Below, piece after piece: positions 8,088 to 15,640 of a stretch of 25,811 nt of DNA. The stretch covers positions 1 through 25,811 of the forward strand of contig CAJOJC010000016.1 of assembly GCA_905234775.1 (NCBI GenBank), written 5' to 3'. Made by a program: the position numbers and the translations under genes. This DNA comes from an uncultured Bacteroidales bacterium. Its GTDB lineage: Bacteria; Bacteroidota; Bacteroidia; Bacteroidales; UBA932. How positions within the stretch are numbered: position 1 is the stretch's first letter; each line of letters starts with the position of its first letter. The notes below the pieces were generated by a model. It saw nothing but the letters and a program-made list of their open reading frames with translations, was not told the DNA's origin and searched no databases.

Positions 8088-10991
8088 CTATATAGTTTTG
8101 TCACCAGCGATACATCCAACAACGTCACCCCCGACCCGATCGGGGGTCTCGGATGCCCGGTCGGGGCCGGGCATGACATACGAAGTCTGTTCGGCGGCGG
8201 GCTTGGAGAGTTTCTCGCTCCTGGGGATGAATACCATGAAGATGGCGAAGACTACAGTAGCACCGATGAATACGAGGATGCGTTTCATGCGGACCTTAAG
8301 GTCGTCTTTCCACCAGCTAATGTCGTTGTCGTTAAACGCTCCGTTGAGAGATGAATCGAAATCTCTCTCGGTAGAGAACGCGTAATAAAGGGGCTCGAGA
8401 ACCTTTTCGTCGAAGCCGGGACTCGTGAACTTTCGGGCAGAGTCCGCGAAAGGACTCCTGAAGAAGAGCACCTTAAGACACAGGAACACCAACACTGCGA
8501 TTATCAGCGCCGCAAAGATGTAAAGGATGAACTGCCCAAGGAACTTCACTATTATCATCAGTATGAACCCCCCGATGAGTCCAAGAACTACGGGAATCAG
8601 GCAACCGTCCGTATCCAACACGAAATACAGCACTCCGGCTATCACCAATCCCAGAACCCAGGTCCAGTTTTCGAGTTTGAAATGACTTACGTCTATTATT
8701 GGATTCTCGATGATTGAGAAGATGAGCATTACCAGCATCAGCACTAAAGGGATAGCGCAGAACAGGACCGCCGATACTATCTGGAGCACGCTCCTGACAT
8801 TAAGCACTCCAATCTTACGCTTACCTGCAACGAGCAGTTTTTCGGCTTCCTTACGGGCATAGTCGAAGCGGGTAACGGGAGTCATGTCTTCGTCTATCCT
8901 TCGCAGATCGTCGAGGTAGGCCTTCAGGCGGCGCTCGTATGTAAACTGAGGTTTATAGTCTACGGTAGGGTCTTCCTGATGGTTAACGGCTAAGAAGCCG
9001 GGGATGCCCCCGTTGTAGTAGTCTTTCTTCAGCGTCTTCGCCGGTTCGGCGAACAGAGCCTGCAGCGAATCTACGGTGTGACCGTTGGACAACTGCAGTT
9101 CAGGCGTAACCCCGAAGCCCTTTATAACTTTCATCCACCCGGTCTGAGCAAGGAAAACGTCGTCCTTGGGGCCGCATTTCTTGCGGTTGTCGTCCGAGTT
9201 GCGGTCCGTACAGTACACGAACCACGAACGCTGCCTGGAGAAACGGTCTCCCTTGGTGTCCATAGAGGCCGTGACGTAGTGATAATCCTCCGGAGCGAAG
9301 AAGTTCATAGCAATGTTCAGGACCGTCTCCATCGGGAAACGCAGCGTCAGCGGGTTGTTCTTATTGACCTTCCAGAAAGAGGCGAAATTATTAAAGTCTC
9401 CTCCTCCCATGACCCAGAAGATATTGTAGGCCTGATTGAACAGGCGCCCAAGCCCTTCCTGGGTCATCGCATAGTCGGGGTTTTTCGGGTCATTGATAAG
9501 ATTGATGTCCGCAAGCGGGTCCAACAACTGTACCCTCAGCATAAATATGTCGAGGGTATCTCCCGACGGGGGAAAACTCTCGGCAATAGAAGCGCTTCTC
9601 ACCCTTACCCACTCCGTGAAGATGTCGCTGCTCAGGCGACTCGCCGTTTCCTGGTCGACTATGGATGAGTTGCAGAAATTGCTTACGTCCTTCAGGGTCA
9701 CGGCGCTGGCCGCTACAGGGCTGGCGTCCGTCCGCGATGCGCCGCTGAGCGGGAACGGAATCTTGGAGTCGAGGAAGAAAATGGTCGCGAACAGGCCGGT
9801 ATTCCGGTCCTCCGGATAACGTTTCTCGACTATGTCATGGACCTCGAGGGCGAGCTCCGGGAAGGGTTTCAGCCAGCGCTCAACCTGGCCGCGGTAGAGG
9901 TATCTGACCGCGAGGTCGCTTTCGTCTTCGAGCATGAACATCGCCAGTTCCTTCGGGGTGTTGGCGATCTGGTGCTTCGAGGCGTTGTAGGTTATGTTCA
10001 GGTCTTCGATTATCTCGCCTTCGTCTACGGGCACGTCTTCCCCTTTCATGGTCCGCTCGATCTCGGGCAGATCCCAGCGTTTCGCCGGGGTTCCAATCAG
10101 CAGCCCGCGGCATATCTTCGCTAGCGGGTCGGGCATGTCGGCCGGAATAGCGATGCGGCCCTTTTTCTTGTCTATCGCGAGCTCCGGCTCCTTGGCATCG
10201 AACGCGCCCTCGCCCATCCACAGCGAGAGGATGGTCATTCCCAGCGAATAGAAATCGGCCTTCGGAGTCAGTTCGATGAAGACTCCCTCAGGGAGGGAGA
10301 CCGTGTCCGTATAGATCTCCGGCGCTGCATAAATCGGGGTGCGGAGCTGCTTGGTGATGCAGGTCCCACGGTCGTCGATTTCGTCAGATATTCCGAAGTC
10401 GCACAGGACGCAGTCCAGGCCGCCCTCGCCGCGGCGGAGAAGGATGTTCGCGGGCTTGACGTCTTTGTGGAGGACGCCGGATTTGTGGATTTCGTCAAGG
10501 ATGATCGCCACCTTCAGCGCGATGGCAAGGATGGCTTCCGCATTCCCTTTCAGGCCCGCAGTCGCTGCGCAGCCTTCGGGGAAATATTCCATCAGTTCAT
10601 AGTCGGGGCCATACTCCAGAACGTCGACTATATAGCCCTTTCCTTTCAGACGCTCGAGGCGCTTAAGGACCTTGGTATTTGTTGTAAAGCCGGGATGGCA
10701 GAGTTTCAATACTGCCCTGCGTTTTCCGTCGGTTACGACATATATATCCCCTTCAGAACCGCTGCCGAGGACCTTCTCGACCGTGTAGGTTTTGCCGCCG
10801 GCGCTGACCTGGTCGCCGGGTTTGTGGGCGGCTTTGCCGGGCCTGACCGGATCTTCTCCTGGCTTTCCCAGCGCGGAAGCGGTCTTCTGGAAGGCGGAAA
10901 GCGTTTTCTGGAACGACTCCGTCTTCTGAACAGCCTCCGTTTTCTGGATGGCTTCAGTCTTCTGTTGAACTAAGTCATCAAAGCCTGCCAT
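8088..10991 (-). CDS. Membrane-anchored Ser/Thr protein kinase with QKT-repeat N-terminus
   Basis: The 967-residue protein opens with five QKT units (Thr 12, 18, 24, 30, 37). The kinase domain (about 68-312) is complete: GSGSEGD glycine loop (76-82), AVLK (K96), HKDVKPAN catalytic loop (175-182, D177), DFG (198-200) and APE (223-225). A long soluble region of unknown function follows (320-725). At least four hydrophobic helices lie in about 733-845 and one more at about 904-923, so the kinase domain is probably cytosolic and tethered to the inner membrane. The last about 30 residues come from repeat DNA: the palindromic element gives ETPDRVGGDV and a 24-nt unit gives most of the tail up to the stop. 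PP2C and FHA partners are in the same operon. The Thr residues in QKTE(A/S)(I/V/F) are plausible autophosphorylation sites (inference). Confidence 0.92.
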   Translation of the reverse strand: MAGFDDLVQQKTEAIQKTEAVQKTESFQKTLSAFQKTASALGKPGEDPVRPGKAAHKPGDQVSAGGKTYTVEKVLGSGSEGDIYVVTDGKRRAVLKLCHPGFTTNTKVLKRLERLKGKGYIVDVLEYGPDYELMEYFPEGCAATAGLKGNAEAILAIALKVAIILDEIHKSGVLHKDVKPANILLRRGEGGLDCVLCDFGISDEIDDRGTCITKQLRTPIYAAPEIYTDTVSLPEGVFIELTPKADFYSLGMTILSLWMGEGAFDAKEPELAIDKKKGRIAIPADMPDPLAKICRGLLIGTPAKRWDLPEIERTMKGEDVPVDEGEIIEDLNITYNASKHQIANTPKELAMFMLEDESDLAVRYLYRGQVERWLKPFPELALEVHDIVEKRYPEDRNTGLFATIFFLDSKIPFPLSGASRTDASPVAASAVTLKDVSNFCNSSIVDQETASRLSSDIFTEWVRVRSASIAESFPPSGDTLDIFMLRVQLLDPLADINLINDPKNPDYAMTQEGLGRLFNQAYNIFWVMGGGDFNNFASFWKVNKNNPLTLRFPMETVLNIAMNFFAPEDYHYVTASMDTKGDRFSRQRSWFVYCTDRNSDDNRKKCGPKDDVFLAQTGWMKVIKGFGVTPELQLSNGHTVDSLQALFAEPAKTLKKDYYNGGIPGFLAVNHQEDPTVDYKPQFTYERRLKAYLDDLRRIDEDMTPVTRFDYARKEAEKLLVAGKRKIGVLNVRSVLQIVSAVLFCAIPLVLMLVMLIFSIIENPIIDVSHFKLENWTWVLGLVIAGVLYFVLDTDGCLIPVVLGLIGGFILMIIVKFLGQFILYIFAALIIAVLVFLCLKVLFFRSPFADSARKFTSPGFDEKVLEPLYYAFSTERDFDSSLNGAFNDNDISWWKDDLKVRMKRILVFIGATVVFAIFMVFIPRSEKLSKPAAEQTSYVMPGPDRASETPDRVGGDVVGCIAGDKTI
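8100..8177. repeat. 24-nt unit plus composite palindromic element, copy 3 (3' end of kinase gene)
   Basis: Bases 8100-8123 are a single copy of the 24-nt unit that is repeated six times in comF (shared core gatacatcc). Bases 8124-8177 are a 54-nt double palindrome of the same length and layout as 17414-17467 in comF: the gtcacccccgacc/gatcgggggt arms, then atgcccggtc/ggccgggcat, ending tgac. Read on the minus strand it encodes the kinase tail. Confidence 0.85.
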
Positions 10992-10994
10992 AGC

Positions 10995-11906
10995 CTAAAC
11001 GCGTTTATAAACTTTACGCTCGACGTTGGTAGTGAAGATTTCGCCGCCGCTCTGGACGACCTCGCACTGGGTACAGGGGACCCATTTCCCGCCGAGGCCG
11101 GGGCGGGCGCATTCGCAGGGATTGTTGTGGAGGACGTGGCAGTAGTTACATTCCCATGCCATGGACTCTTTGAGCGGGATTCCTCGCCAACTTTCCTGGA
11201 CCGTCTCCATGACCGCGACCTTGCGGGCGGTAGCGTAGTTGCGCTGTTCCTGCGGGGTCATGCCGACGGGCGGGAGCATCTCCTCCATCACCTGGTTTGC
11301 GTCTTCGACCGCTTTCTGGTATTCGGCCATTATCTCCTCGCGGCTGCGCTTAGTCTTCGGCTTTTCAGCCTTCGGGGCCTCGGCCGGCTTGAAACCGACC
11401 TTGCCCATGAGTTCGCGCAGGCGCAGTTCGCCTTCCGTGGGTTCGCGCGGGCCTTCGTCTTCCGGGCCTGGTTCCGCTCCGTCGAGCTCTGCCTCGAGTT
11501 CGGCGATTCTCATCAGGAGGTGGGCCGCTTCCTTGACTTTCGGGTCGCGCTTGGCTTTATCGACGGCGATCCTTGCGGCGCGGGAGAGAGGCTGGCCGCA
11601 CTGCCCGCAGAAGGGGCGGTGGTTGATGATGTGGCAGGTGGGGCATTCTATCCCCTCGGCAGGCATCCCGCACTCCGGGCAGTCGATGTCTTCCGGCCTC
11701 ATAGGCGCGCCGCAGAACGTACAGTAGTCTACGAGCTTAGCCCCGCAGACCGGGCAGAATTCCAGCCCGGGCTCGATTGTCGCTCCGCAATGGGAGCACA
11801 CGCCGCCAGATGGCCGATCAGGTCGGCCATGACTCTCTTTAAAGACGTCACCCCCGGCTTGACCGGGGGTCTTTGTCCGCTCGCGTACTCTGACGTCTTC
11901 CGCCAT
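10995..11906 (-). CDS. Multi-zinc-ribbon protein
   Basis: This 303-residue protein carries at least three zinc ribbons near its N-terminus: CxxC pairs at C37/C40, C51/C54, C62/C65, C76/C79, C88/C91 and C100/C103. A charged helical middle (about 110-240, rich in E, K and P) is followed by a second Cys cluster near the C-terminus (CNYCHV, CECARPG, CTQCEVV, about 255-285). There is no signal peptide or membrane helix. Zinc ribbons also begin the FHA and AAA+ proteins here, so this family is probably a protein-protein docking theme of the system (inference). Residues about 12-33 (TPGQAGGDV and HGRPDRPSGG) are encoded by the palindromic element. It is 3 nt upstream of the kinase gene. No enzymatic motif is visible. 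Confidence 0.8.
   Translation of the reverse strand: MAEDVRVRERTKTPGQAGGDVFKESHGRPDRPSGGVCSHCGATIEPGLEFCPVCGAKLVDYCTFCGAPMRPEDIDCPECGMPAEGIECPTCHIINHRPFCGQCGQPLSRAARIAVDKAKRDPKVKEAAHLLMRIAELEAELDGAEPGPEDEGPREPTEGELRLRELMGKVGFKPAEAPKAEKPKTKRSREEIMAEYQKAVEDANQVMEEMLPPVGMTPQEQRNYATARKVAVMETVQESWRGIPLKESMAWECNYCHVLHNNPCECARPGLGGKWVPCTQCEVVQSGGEIFTTNVERKVYKRV
11810..11871. repeat. Composite palindromic element, copy 4 (5' end of zinc-ribbon gene)
   Basis: The first palindrome is atggccgatcaggtcggcca (11810-11829, plus t). A 16-nt spacer separates it from the second, gtcacccccggc..gaccgggggtc (11847-11871). The second has compensating changes in both arms relative to the other copies (gacc/gatc becomes ggct/gacc), so base-pairing is retained. 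It is read in frame near the N-terminus of the zinc-ribbon protein. Confidence 0.8.
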
Positions 11907-11910
11907 GGGG

Positions 11911-12726
11911 CTAGTCCTGGACTCTGAGCAGGCCGTCGACCGCTTCGTTGATGGCGGCGAAGGTCTCGTTCAGGAGCGATTTGGTGCAGAAGCCTTCGAT
12001 CTCGTAGCCTTTGTCGGTTTCGAGGGCGAAGACGATGTTGCCGTAGATCGGGTAGCCGCCTCCGTAGAGGATGGTAGCGGTCATGTTGTCGCCCACGGTC
12101 TTGTTTCCGTAGCCGTTGCGGGCGACCATGAACACGAGATGGCGCTCGTTGAGGCGCAGCTTCTCCGAAAGCTTGTTAAGCGCGGGAGTGAAGCGGACGA
12201 TCTGGACTCCGCCTTCCGTTCCAATCCAGGATGAGAGCTCGCCGCTGAGGGTGTTCCAGTCTTCGTTGGAGCTCTGCTGAACGGATGCGATGCCGTAGAA
12301 ATTAGCTACGATGAAGGCGGGGATGATCTGGTCGTCTTCCGCGGGTTCCGGCTCCGGTTCGGGTTCTGGCTCTTCGGCGTTTCCAAGATCGGGATCGGGC
12401 AGGCCGCAGATGTCCTGAATCTTGAAGAACAGGGCCTTCTCGTCATCGGTGAGTTCGCCGTCTGTGCAGATAATCCTGGCGAAGAGGTTGGACATCTGCT
12501 GCTTTCCGTCGTCATCAAGAGATTTGATGTGGCCTATGGCAGTAAAGTCGTCCATTTTTTCGCCGGCTTCCATAATCTGGTCCAACAGATCCTTGTCTAC
12601 CGAAGGAAATGTCTGGAAGAAGTCGAACAGGGGCTGTATTTCTTCTGTTGAAGCCTCTCCGTCGGCATAAATAAAATGCTTTGCGACCTTATAGATCGCA
12701 GCAAGGGTTACACCAGTTGCGTTCAT
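11911..12726 (-). CDS. TerB-like domain protein with unknown C-terminal domain
   Basis: The first about 110 of 271 residues are helical, with two acidic helix starts (FIYADGEASTEEI and IICTDGELTDDEK) typical of TerB-like domains, which in the tellurite-resistance family are thought to bind metal at such acidic positions. An EP-repeat linker (about 117-131) leads to a predicted alpha/beta domain (about 135-271) containing VFMVARNGYGNK and TATILYGGGYPIYG. I do not recognise that domain. The gene sits 5 nt after the smaller TerB gene and 4 nt before the zinc-ribbon gene. Its role in the operon is unknown; a scaffold or sensor is a guess based only on context. Confidence 0.75.
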   Translation of the reverse strand: MNATGVTLAAIYKVAKHFIYADGEASTEEIQPLFDFFQTFPSVDKDLLDQIMEAGEKMDDFTAIGHIKSLDDDGKQQMSNLFARIICTDGELTDDEKALFFKIQDICGLPDPDLGNAEEPEPEPEPEPAEDDQIIPAFIVANFYGIASVQQSSNEDWNTLSGELSSWIGTEGGVQIVRFTPALNKLSEKLRLNERHLVFMVARNGYGNKTVGDNMTATILYGGGYPIYGNIVFALETDKGYEIEGFCTKSLLNETFAAINEAVDGLLRVQD

Positions 12727-12731
12727 AAGGC

Positions 12732-13100
12732 TTAAAGTTTATCTGCTCCTGTAAATAGCGGAAGACCGCAGACTTCAATCATTCCCTTGTAAACTTCCTC
12801 CTCTGAAGGGTCGAGTTTTCCGTCACTGGCAATAGTGATGAAGATCATGTCGGAAGTAAACTGCTTCTCTTCAGCGTCGAACCTCTTGATGCGCTGGATT
12901 GCTTCATCCAGACTCATTTCGTTTGCAAACTTTACATAATCTGCAAGGAGGTCGTCGCGGCCTTCGAAATTATACTGCGCGCGAAGGCCGTCAAGGATGG
13001 TTTTGAATTCGATCTGCTCGAAGTTGCCGTCTTCACGGGCGGTAGCAAGACATACTGCGATTACCGCAGCCAGGTCTTCAAATGTTGAGGGTCCTCTCAT
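12732..13100 (-). CDS. Small TerB-like domain protein
   Basis: This 122-residue, all-helical protein has the twofold acidic pattern of TerB-like domains: LATAREDGNFEQIE in the first half and ITIASDGKLDPSEEE in the second. It is close to the usual single-domain TerB length. Its ATG overlaps the stop of the upstream MORN-like gene by 4 bp and its stop lies 5 nt before the next TerB gene. With the two-domain TerB protein and the peptidase it is the third TerB-like module in one operon, which suggests these helices mediate a shared interaction (inference). Confidence 0.75.
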   Translation of the reverse strand: MRGPSTFEDLAAVIAVCLATAREDGNFEQIEFKTILDGLRAQYNFEGRDDLLADYVKFANEMSLDEAIQRIKRFDAEEKQFTSDMIFITIASDGKLDPSEEEVYKGMIEVCGLPLFTGADKL

Positions 13101-13741
13101 AATGATATTAGTTTATAGATGTATTTGTTGTAACAAGTCGGGTTAGGGTTGTGGTCGTAGACGAATTCTTCGCCTGGTCCGAGGATGAAGGGGATACCGT
13201 TGTCGTCGATTCCCAGTATATTTCCGTCCGGCAGGGGCTGGAGGTATGCTTTGGTCCAACCCAATTCCGCCAGGCCGTCCTCTTTAAGGTCTGTCAGCGC
13301 TTTGTCTTCAGGTAAATATCTGCGGTGGACTTTTTCGTACATCATCTCCACCCACTGACCCTCGAATTTCAGTCCTTGGGGGAACTGCATGTTTGACTGT
13401 TGTTTAAGGACTCCGTTTTCCCAAAGGCCAATCCCTACAGGGAGCCAGTCTACGCGATGTTCCTTATAAGTAGTCATAGGGCTGCCGCAGGAGATTACCC
13501 TGCCGCAGGAGTCGAACTCCGCAGTCTCCATCACTTCTTCGTAGGTTCTCTTGCGGGTGATCTCCTCATCCCATTCGCGTTTTACGAAGGCAAAGCCATA
13601 GCCGTTTAGGACTCCTTCCTTGAGCTGGCCGGACCCTATATCTCCGTTCGGAGACACGATAGTTCCGAGGCCGTTTTCACTGCCCCACAACTTCCGCCCG
13701 TCATCGAGGATAGTCCAATTTTTACCGAAGGTAAAGTACAT
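13097..13741 (-). CDS. MORN-like repeat protein, first gene of the nine-gene operon
   Basis: The best start is the ATG at 13741 (214 residues, MYFTFGKNW). An upstream start at 13840 would run through the divergent promoter and is unlikely. The N-terminal half shows degenerate MORN-type units: GLGTIVSPNGDIGSG, GYGFAFVKREW, GIGLWENGVLK and LKFEGQWVE. The C-terminal half (TKAYLQPLPDGNILGIDDNG) is unassigned. MORN repeats form beta-hairpin scaffolds that bind proteins or lipids. A TATATTTA box close to the -7 consensus lies at 13749-13756, very near the ATG, so the mRNA leader would be extremely short. The gene overlaps the small TerB gene by 4 bp. Confidence 0.65.
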   Translation of the reverse strand: MYFTFGKNWTILDDGRKLWGSENGLGTIVSPNGDIGSGQLKEGVLNGYGFAFVKREWDEEITRKRTYEEVMETAEFDSCGRVISCGSPMTTYKEHRVDWLPVGIGLWENGVLKQQSNMQFPQGLKFEGQWVEMMYEKVHRRYLPEDKALTDLKEDGLAELGWTKAYLQPLPDGNILGIDDNGIPFILGPGEEFVYDHNPNPTCYNKYIYKLISL

Positions 13742-13748
13742 AGTTGTG

Positions 13749-13756
13749 TAAATATA
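13749..13756 (-). promoter_or_regulatory. Probable -7 box for the nine-gene operon
   Basis: TATATTTA on the minus strand differs from the Bacteroidetes consensus TAnnTTTG only at the last base. A TTTG lies about 22 nt upstream as a possible -33 element. No other promoter candidate is visible before the operon. Confidence 0.5.
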
Positions 13757-13787
13757 CAAAAATTCAGTTACTTTAATCCAAAAGCGA

Positions 13788-13795
13788 TATCTTTG
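13788..13795 (+). promoter_or_regulatory. -7 box (TATCTTTG) for the divergent MORN gene
   Basis: Perfect match to TAnnTTTG, 16 nt before the ATG at 13812. With the minus-strand box at 13749-13756 it makes a compact divergent control region of about 70 bp between the two MORN genes. Confidence 0.7.
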
Positions 13796-13811
13796 TGGTA
13801 AGAAGAATAGT

Positions 13812-14759
13812 ATGGCAACTTTCAAATACCCCAACGGCAACGTCTATACGGGCGAAGTCAATGACGCCGGCCAGCCCCATGGCCGCGGTCACATGGATTA
13901 TAAGATTAGCGGCTATATCGCCGAATACGACGGTATGTGGGAAAACGGCGTCCGCAGCGGAAAAGGACATTACCATAAGTTCTCTACAGGTGGGGGCGCT
14001 CGCTACAGTTACGACTACGACGGAGACTGGCTCAGCGACCTCCAGCACGGCGAAGGTGTCGAGAAAGACAGCCGGGAGCAGGGCGTCCACCTCTCGACCG
14101 TTAGCGAAGTCTATCGCGGCGGATTCAAGGAGGGCAAGCGCCATGGCCACGGCGTTATCGAGAAAGACAATTTCGACGGCAGTTTCACGGACGGCGTCAA
14201 CCGTTTCGAAGGAACTTTCGAAGAGGGACGGACGGTCGGCCACGGCGTGTGGGAATATGCCAACGGCGATCGCTTCGAAGGCGAGTTCGCCGATTATGGG
14301 AACAAGCACGGCCATGGTGTTTACACCTACAAAAACGGCCTGCGCTTCGAAGGCGAGTGGGAGCGGAATTCATTTGTAAACGAAAGCTTGATTGCCGATC
14401 CATCGCTTGAAACGCCCATGCTCATTGTCTCCGAACACCACTCCGGCTTCGATTACAACCGCGACGGCAGTTTCATCTTCGCAGCCCGGAAAGGTCTCGT
14501 ACGCTATGCGGAGGCCGCCAGCCTCGGCAACAGTCTGAAAATTGGCGGCGACAAGGGTCTGGAATTATTAAACGTCGATAAAGACAGTGTTACCTTCGCC
14601 GTCAGCGGAGTTTTCACAAAAGACGGCAAGCCAACGGAAGCTACGGTTCGCCGCGGGGAGAATGTCCTCTTCGAAGATGTCCACAATGCGACAGCGACCA
14701 TCTACGACGAAGACTACGACTACACTATCGAAGACCGCCTGGAGGTAATTTGCCGCTAA
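13812..14759 (+). CDS. MORN-repeat protein with unassigned C-terminal domain
   Basis: This 315-residue protein contains about seven MORN repeats in residues 1-185, for example YTGEVNDAGQPHGRG, GMWENGVRSGKGHY, GGFKEGKRHGHGVIE, YANGDRFEGEFADYGNKHG and YKNGLRFEGEW. The remaining about 125 residues (from LIADPSLETP) look like an alpha/beta or beta-rich domain that I do not recognise. No signal peptide or membrane helix is visible, so it is probably cytosolic or peripheral. It is transcribed divergently from the kinase operon, whose first gene also encodes MORN-like repeats, so the two probably belong to one system. The exact number of repeats is approximate. Confidence 0.85.
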   Translation: MATFKYPNGNVYTGEVNDAGQPHGRGHMDYKISGYIAEYDGMWENGVRSGKGHYHKFSTGGGARYSYDYDGDWLSDLQHGEGVEKDSREQGVHLSTVSEVYRGGFKEGKRHGHGVIEKDNFDGSFTDGVNRFEGTFEEGRTVGHGVWEYANGDRFEGEFADYGNKHGHGVYTYKNGLRFEGEWERNSFVNESLIADPSLETPMLIVSEHHSGFDYNRDGSFIFAARKGLVRYAEAASLGNSLKIGGDKGLELLNVDKDSVTFAVSGVFTKDGKPTEATVRRGENVLFEDVHNATATIYDEDYDYTIEDRLEVICR

Positions 14760-14767
14760 AGAATTGC

Positions 14768-14775
14768 TATATTTG
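14768..14775 (+). promoter_or_regulatory. -7 box (TATATTTG) before the PCMD lipoprotein gene
   Basis: Perfect TAnnTTTG match 4 nt before the ATG at 14780 and just after the MORN gene stop. The short distance implies a leaderless or nearly leaderless transcript if this box is used. Confidence 0.5.
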
Positions 14776-14779
14776 TGAT

Positions 14780-15628
14780 ATGAAAAGAATTATACCCTTA
14801 TTCCTGGCGCTGGCGCTGCTCGCCTCCTGCTCAAAGGACAAGGCTGAATCTTTAGACGTCAATATGCCTGCCAGTATGCTCGAAAAACTGAGTTTCGAAA
14901 ACTATAAGGTAGAGACTACCAAAGACAAATACGGATTCCACGTATTTTACGAAGAAGGCATCGACGGGACCCGTTACGACGTCTGGGCTTCGGGCAATAA
15001 GGGCGCCGCACTGGCAAACTCCAAACGCAACCCCGAAAAATTCCCCACATACGCTTCACCGGACGGCTACGAAGGGTATTGCGCCTGTATGAACACCCAG
15101 GCAACCGGTACGTTCGGCAAGCTCATCGGCAAGCCCATCGCCGCCGGCTCGCTGTTCCTTGGGAACTTCAATATGGACAAGGCTATGACTGACGAGTTGA
15201 AGACTACCGAGTTCGGCATCCCGGTGGACCGCCAGCCCCGCAAGGTAGTTGGTTGGTATAAGTACACCCCCGGCAAGACCTACATCGACAGTAAAAGAAG
15301 GGAGATCAAGGATCAGATAGACAGCGCCAGCGTCACCGGAGTTTTCTGGCGTAACGAGAATCCTTCAGGAAAGAAGATCGTGCTCTACGGAGACGACTAC
15401 AACACCAACCCCTATGTGGTCAGCCGCGGAAGGATCGCCGATATTCCGATTTCTGAAGACTGGGCCAGATTCGAAATGGTTCTCGAAGGAGATGAGGCGG
15501 ACCCTGAGATCCTTGCAGAATGGGGATACAGTTTTACCGTCCTGTTCTCTTCCAGCAGAAATGGAGGAGACTTTGAGGGCGCCGTAGGAAGTACCTTTAT
15601 GGTGGACGAGGTAGAGGTAGTATTCTAG
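14780..15628 (+). CDS. PCMD-domain lipoprotein
   Basis: The ATG at 14780 gives 282 residues with a clear lipoprotein signal (MKRIIPLFLALALLASC, lipidated Cys 17); an upstream TTG at 14750 would spoil the signal peptide. The mature part matches the PCMD family (putative carbohydrate metabolism domain, common in Bacteroidetes surface proteins): DVWASGNKGA, AAGSLFLGNFNMD, GIPVDRQPRKVVGWYKYTPG, VLFSSSRNGGDFEGAVGSTF and VDEVEVVF at the end. It probably sits on the outer membrane and folds as a beta-sandwich. Its ligand is unknown. It lies 12 nt upstream of the aminopeptidase gene. Confidence 0.85.
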   Translation: MKRIIPLFLALALLASCSKDKAESLDVNMPASMLEKLSFENYKVETTKDKYGFHVFYEEGIDGTRYDVWASGNKGAALANSKRNPEKFPTYASPDGYEGYCACMNTQATGTFGKLIGKPIAAGSLFLGNFNMDKAMTDELKTTEFGIPVDRQPRKVVGWYKYTPGKTYIDSKRREIKDQIDSASVTGVFWRNENPSGKKIVLYGDDYNTNPYVVSRGRIADIPISEDWARFEMVLEGDEADPEILAEWGYSFTVLFSSSRNGGDFEGAVGSTFMVDEVEVVF

Positions 15629-15640
15629 TTTTACAAGCTT

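Noticed and set aside
6519..8354. 611-codon open frame on the plus strand opposite the AAA+ gene
   Set aside because: It is the antisense of a gene with complete AAA+ motifs; its translation shows no recognisable domain and reflects GC-rich codon bias.
2323..13741. Type VI secretion regulatory locus
   Set aside because: Kinase, PP2C and FHA fit, but no Tss structural gene, VgrG or Hcp is visible in the window.
13742..13840. N-terminal extension of the minus-strand MORN-like gene to 13840
   Set aside because: It would cross the divergent promoter boxes and adds a hydrophobic segment unlike MORN proteins; the ATG at 13741 fits better.
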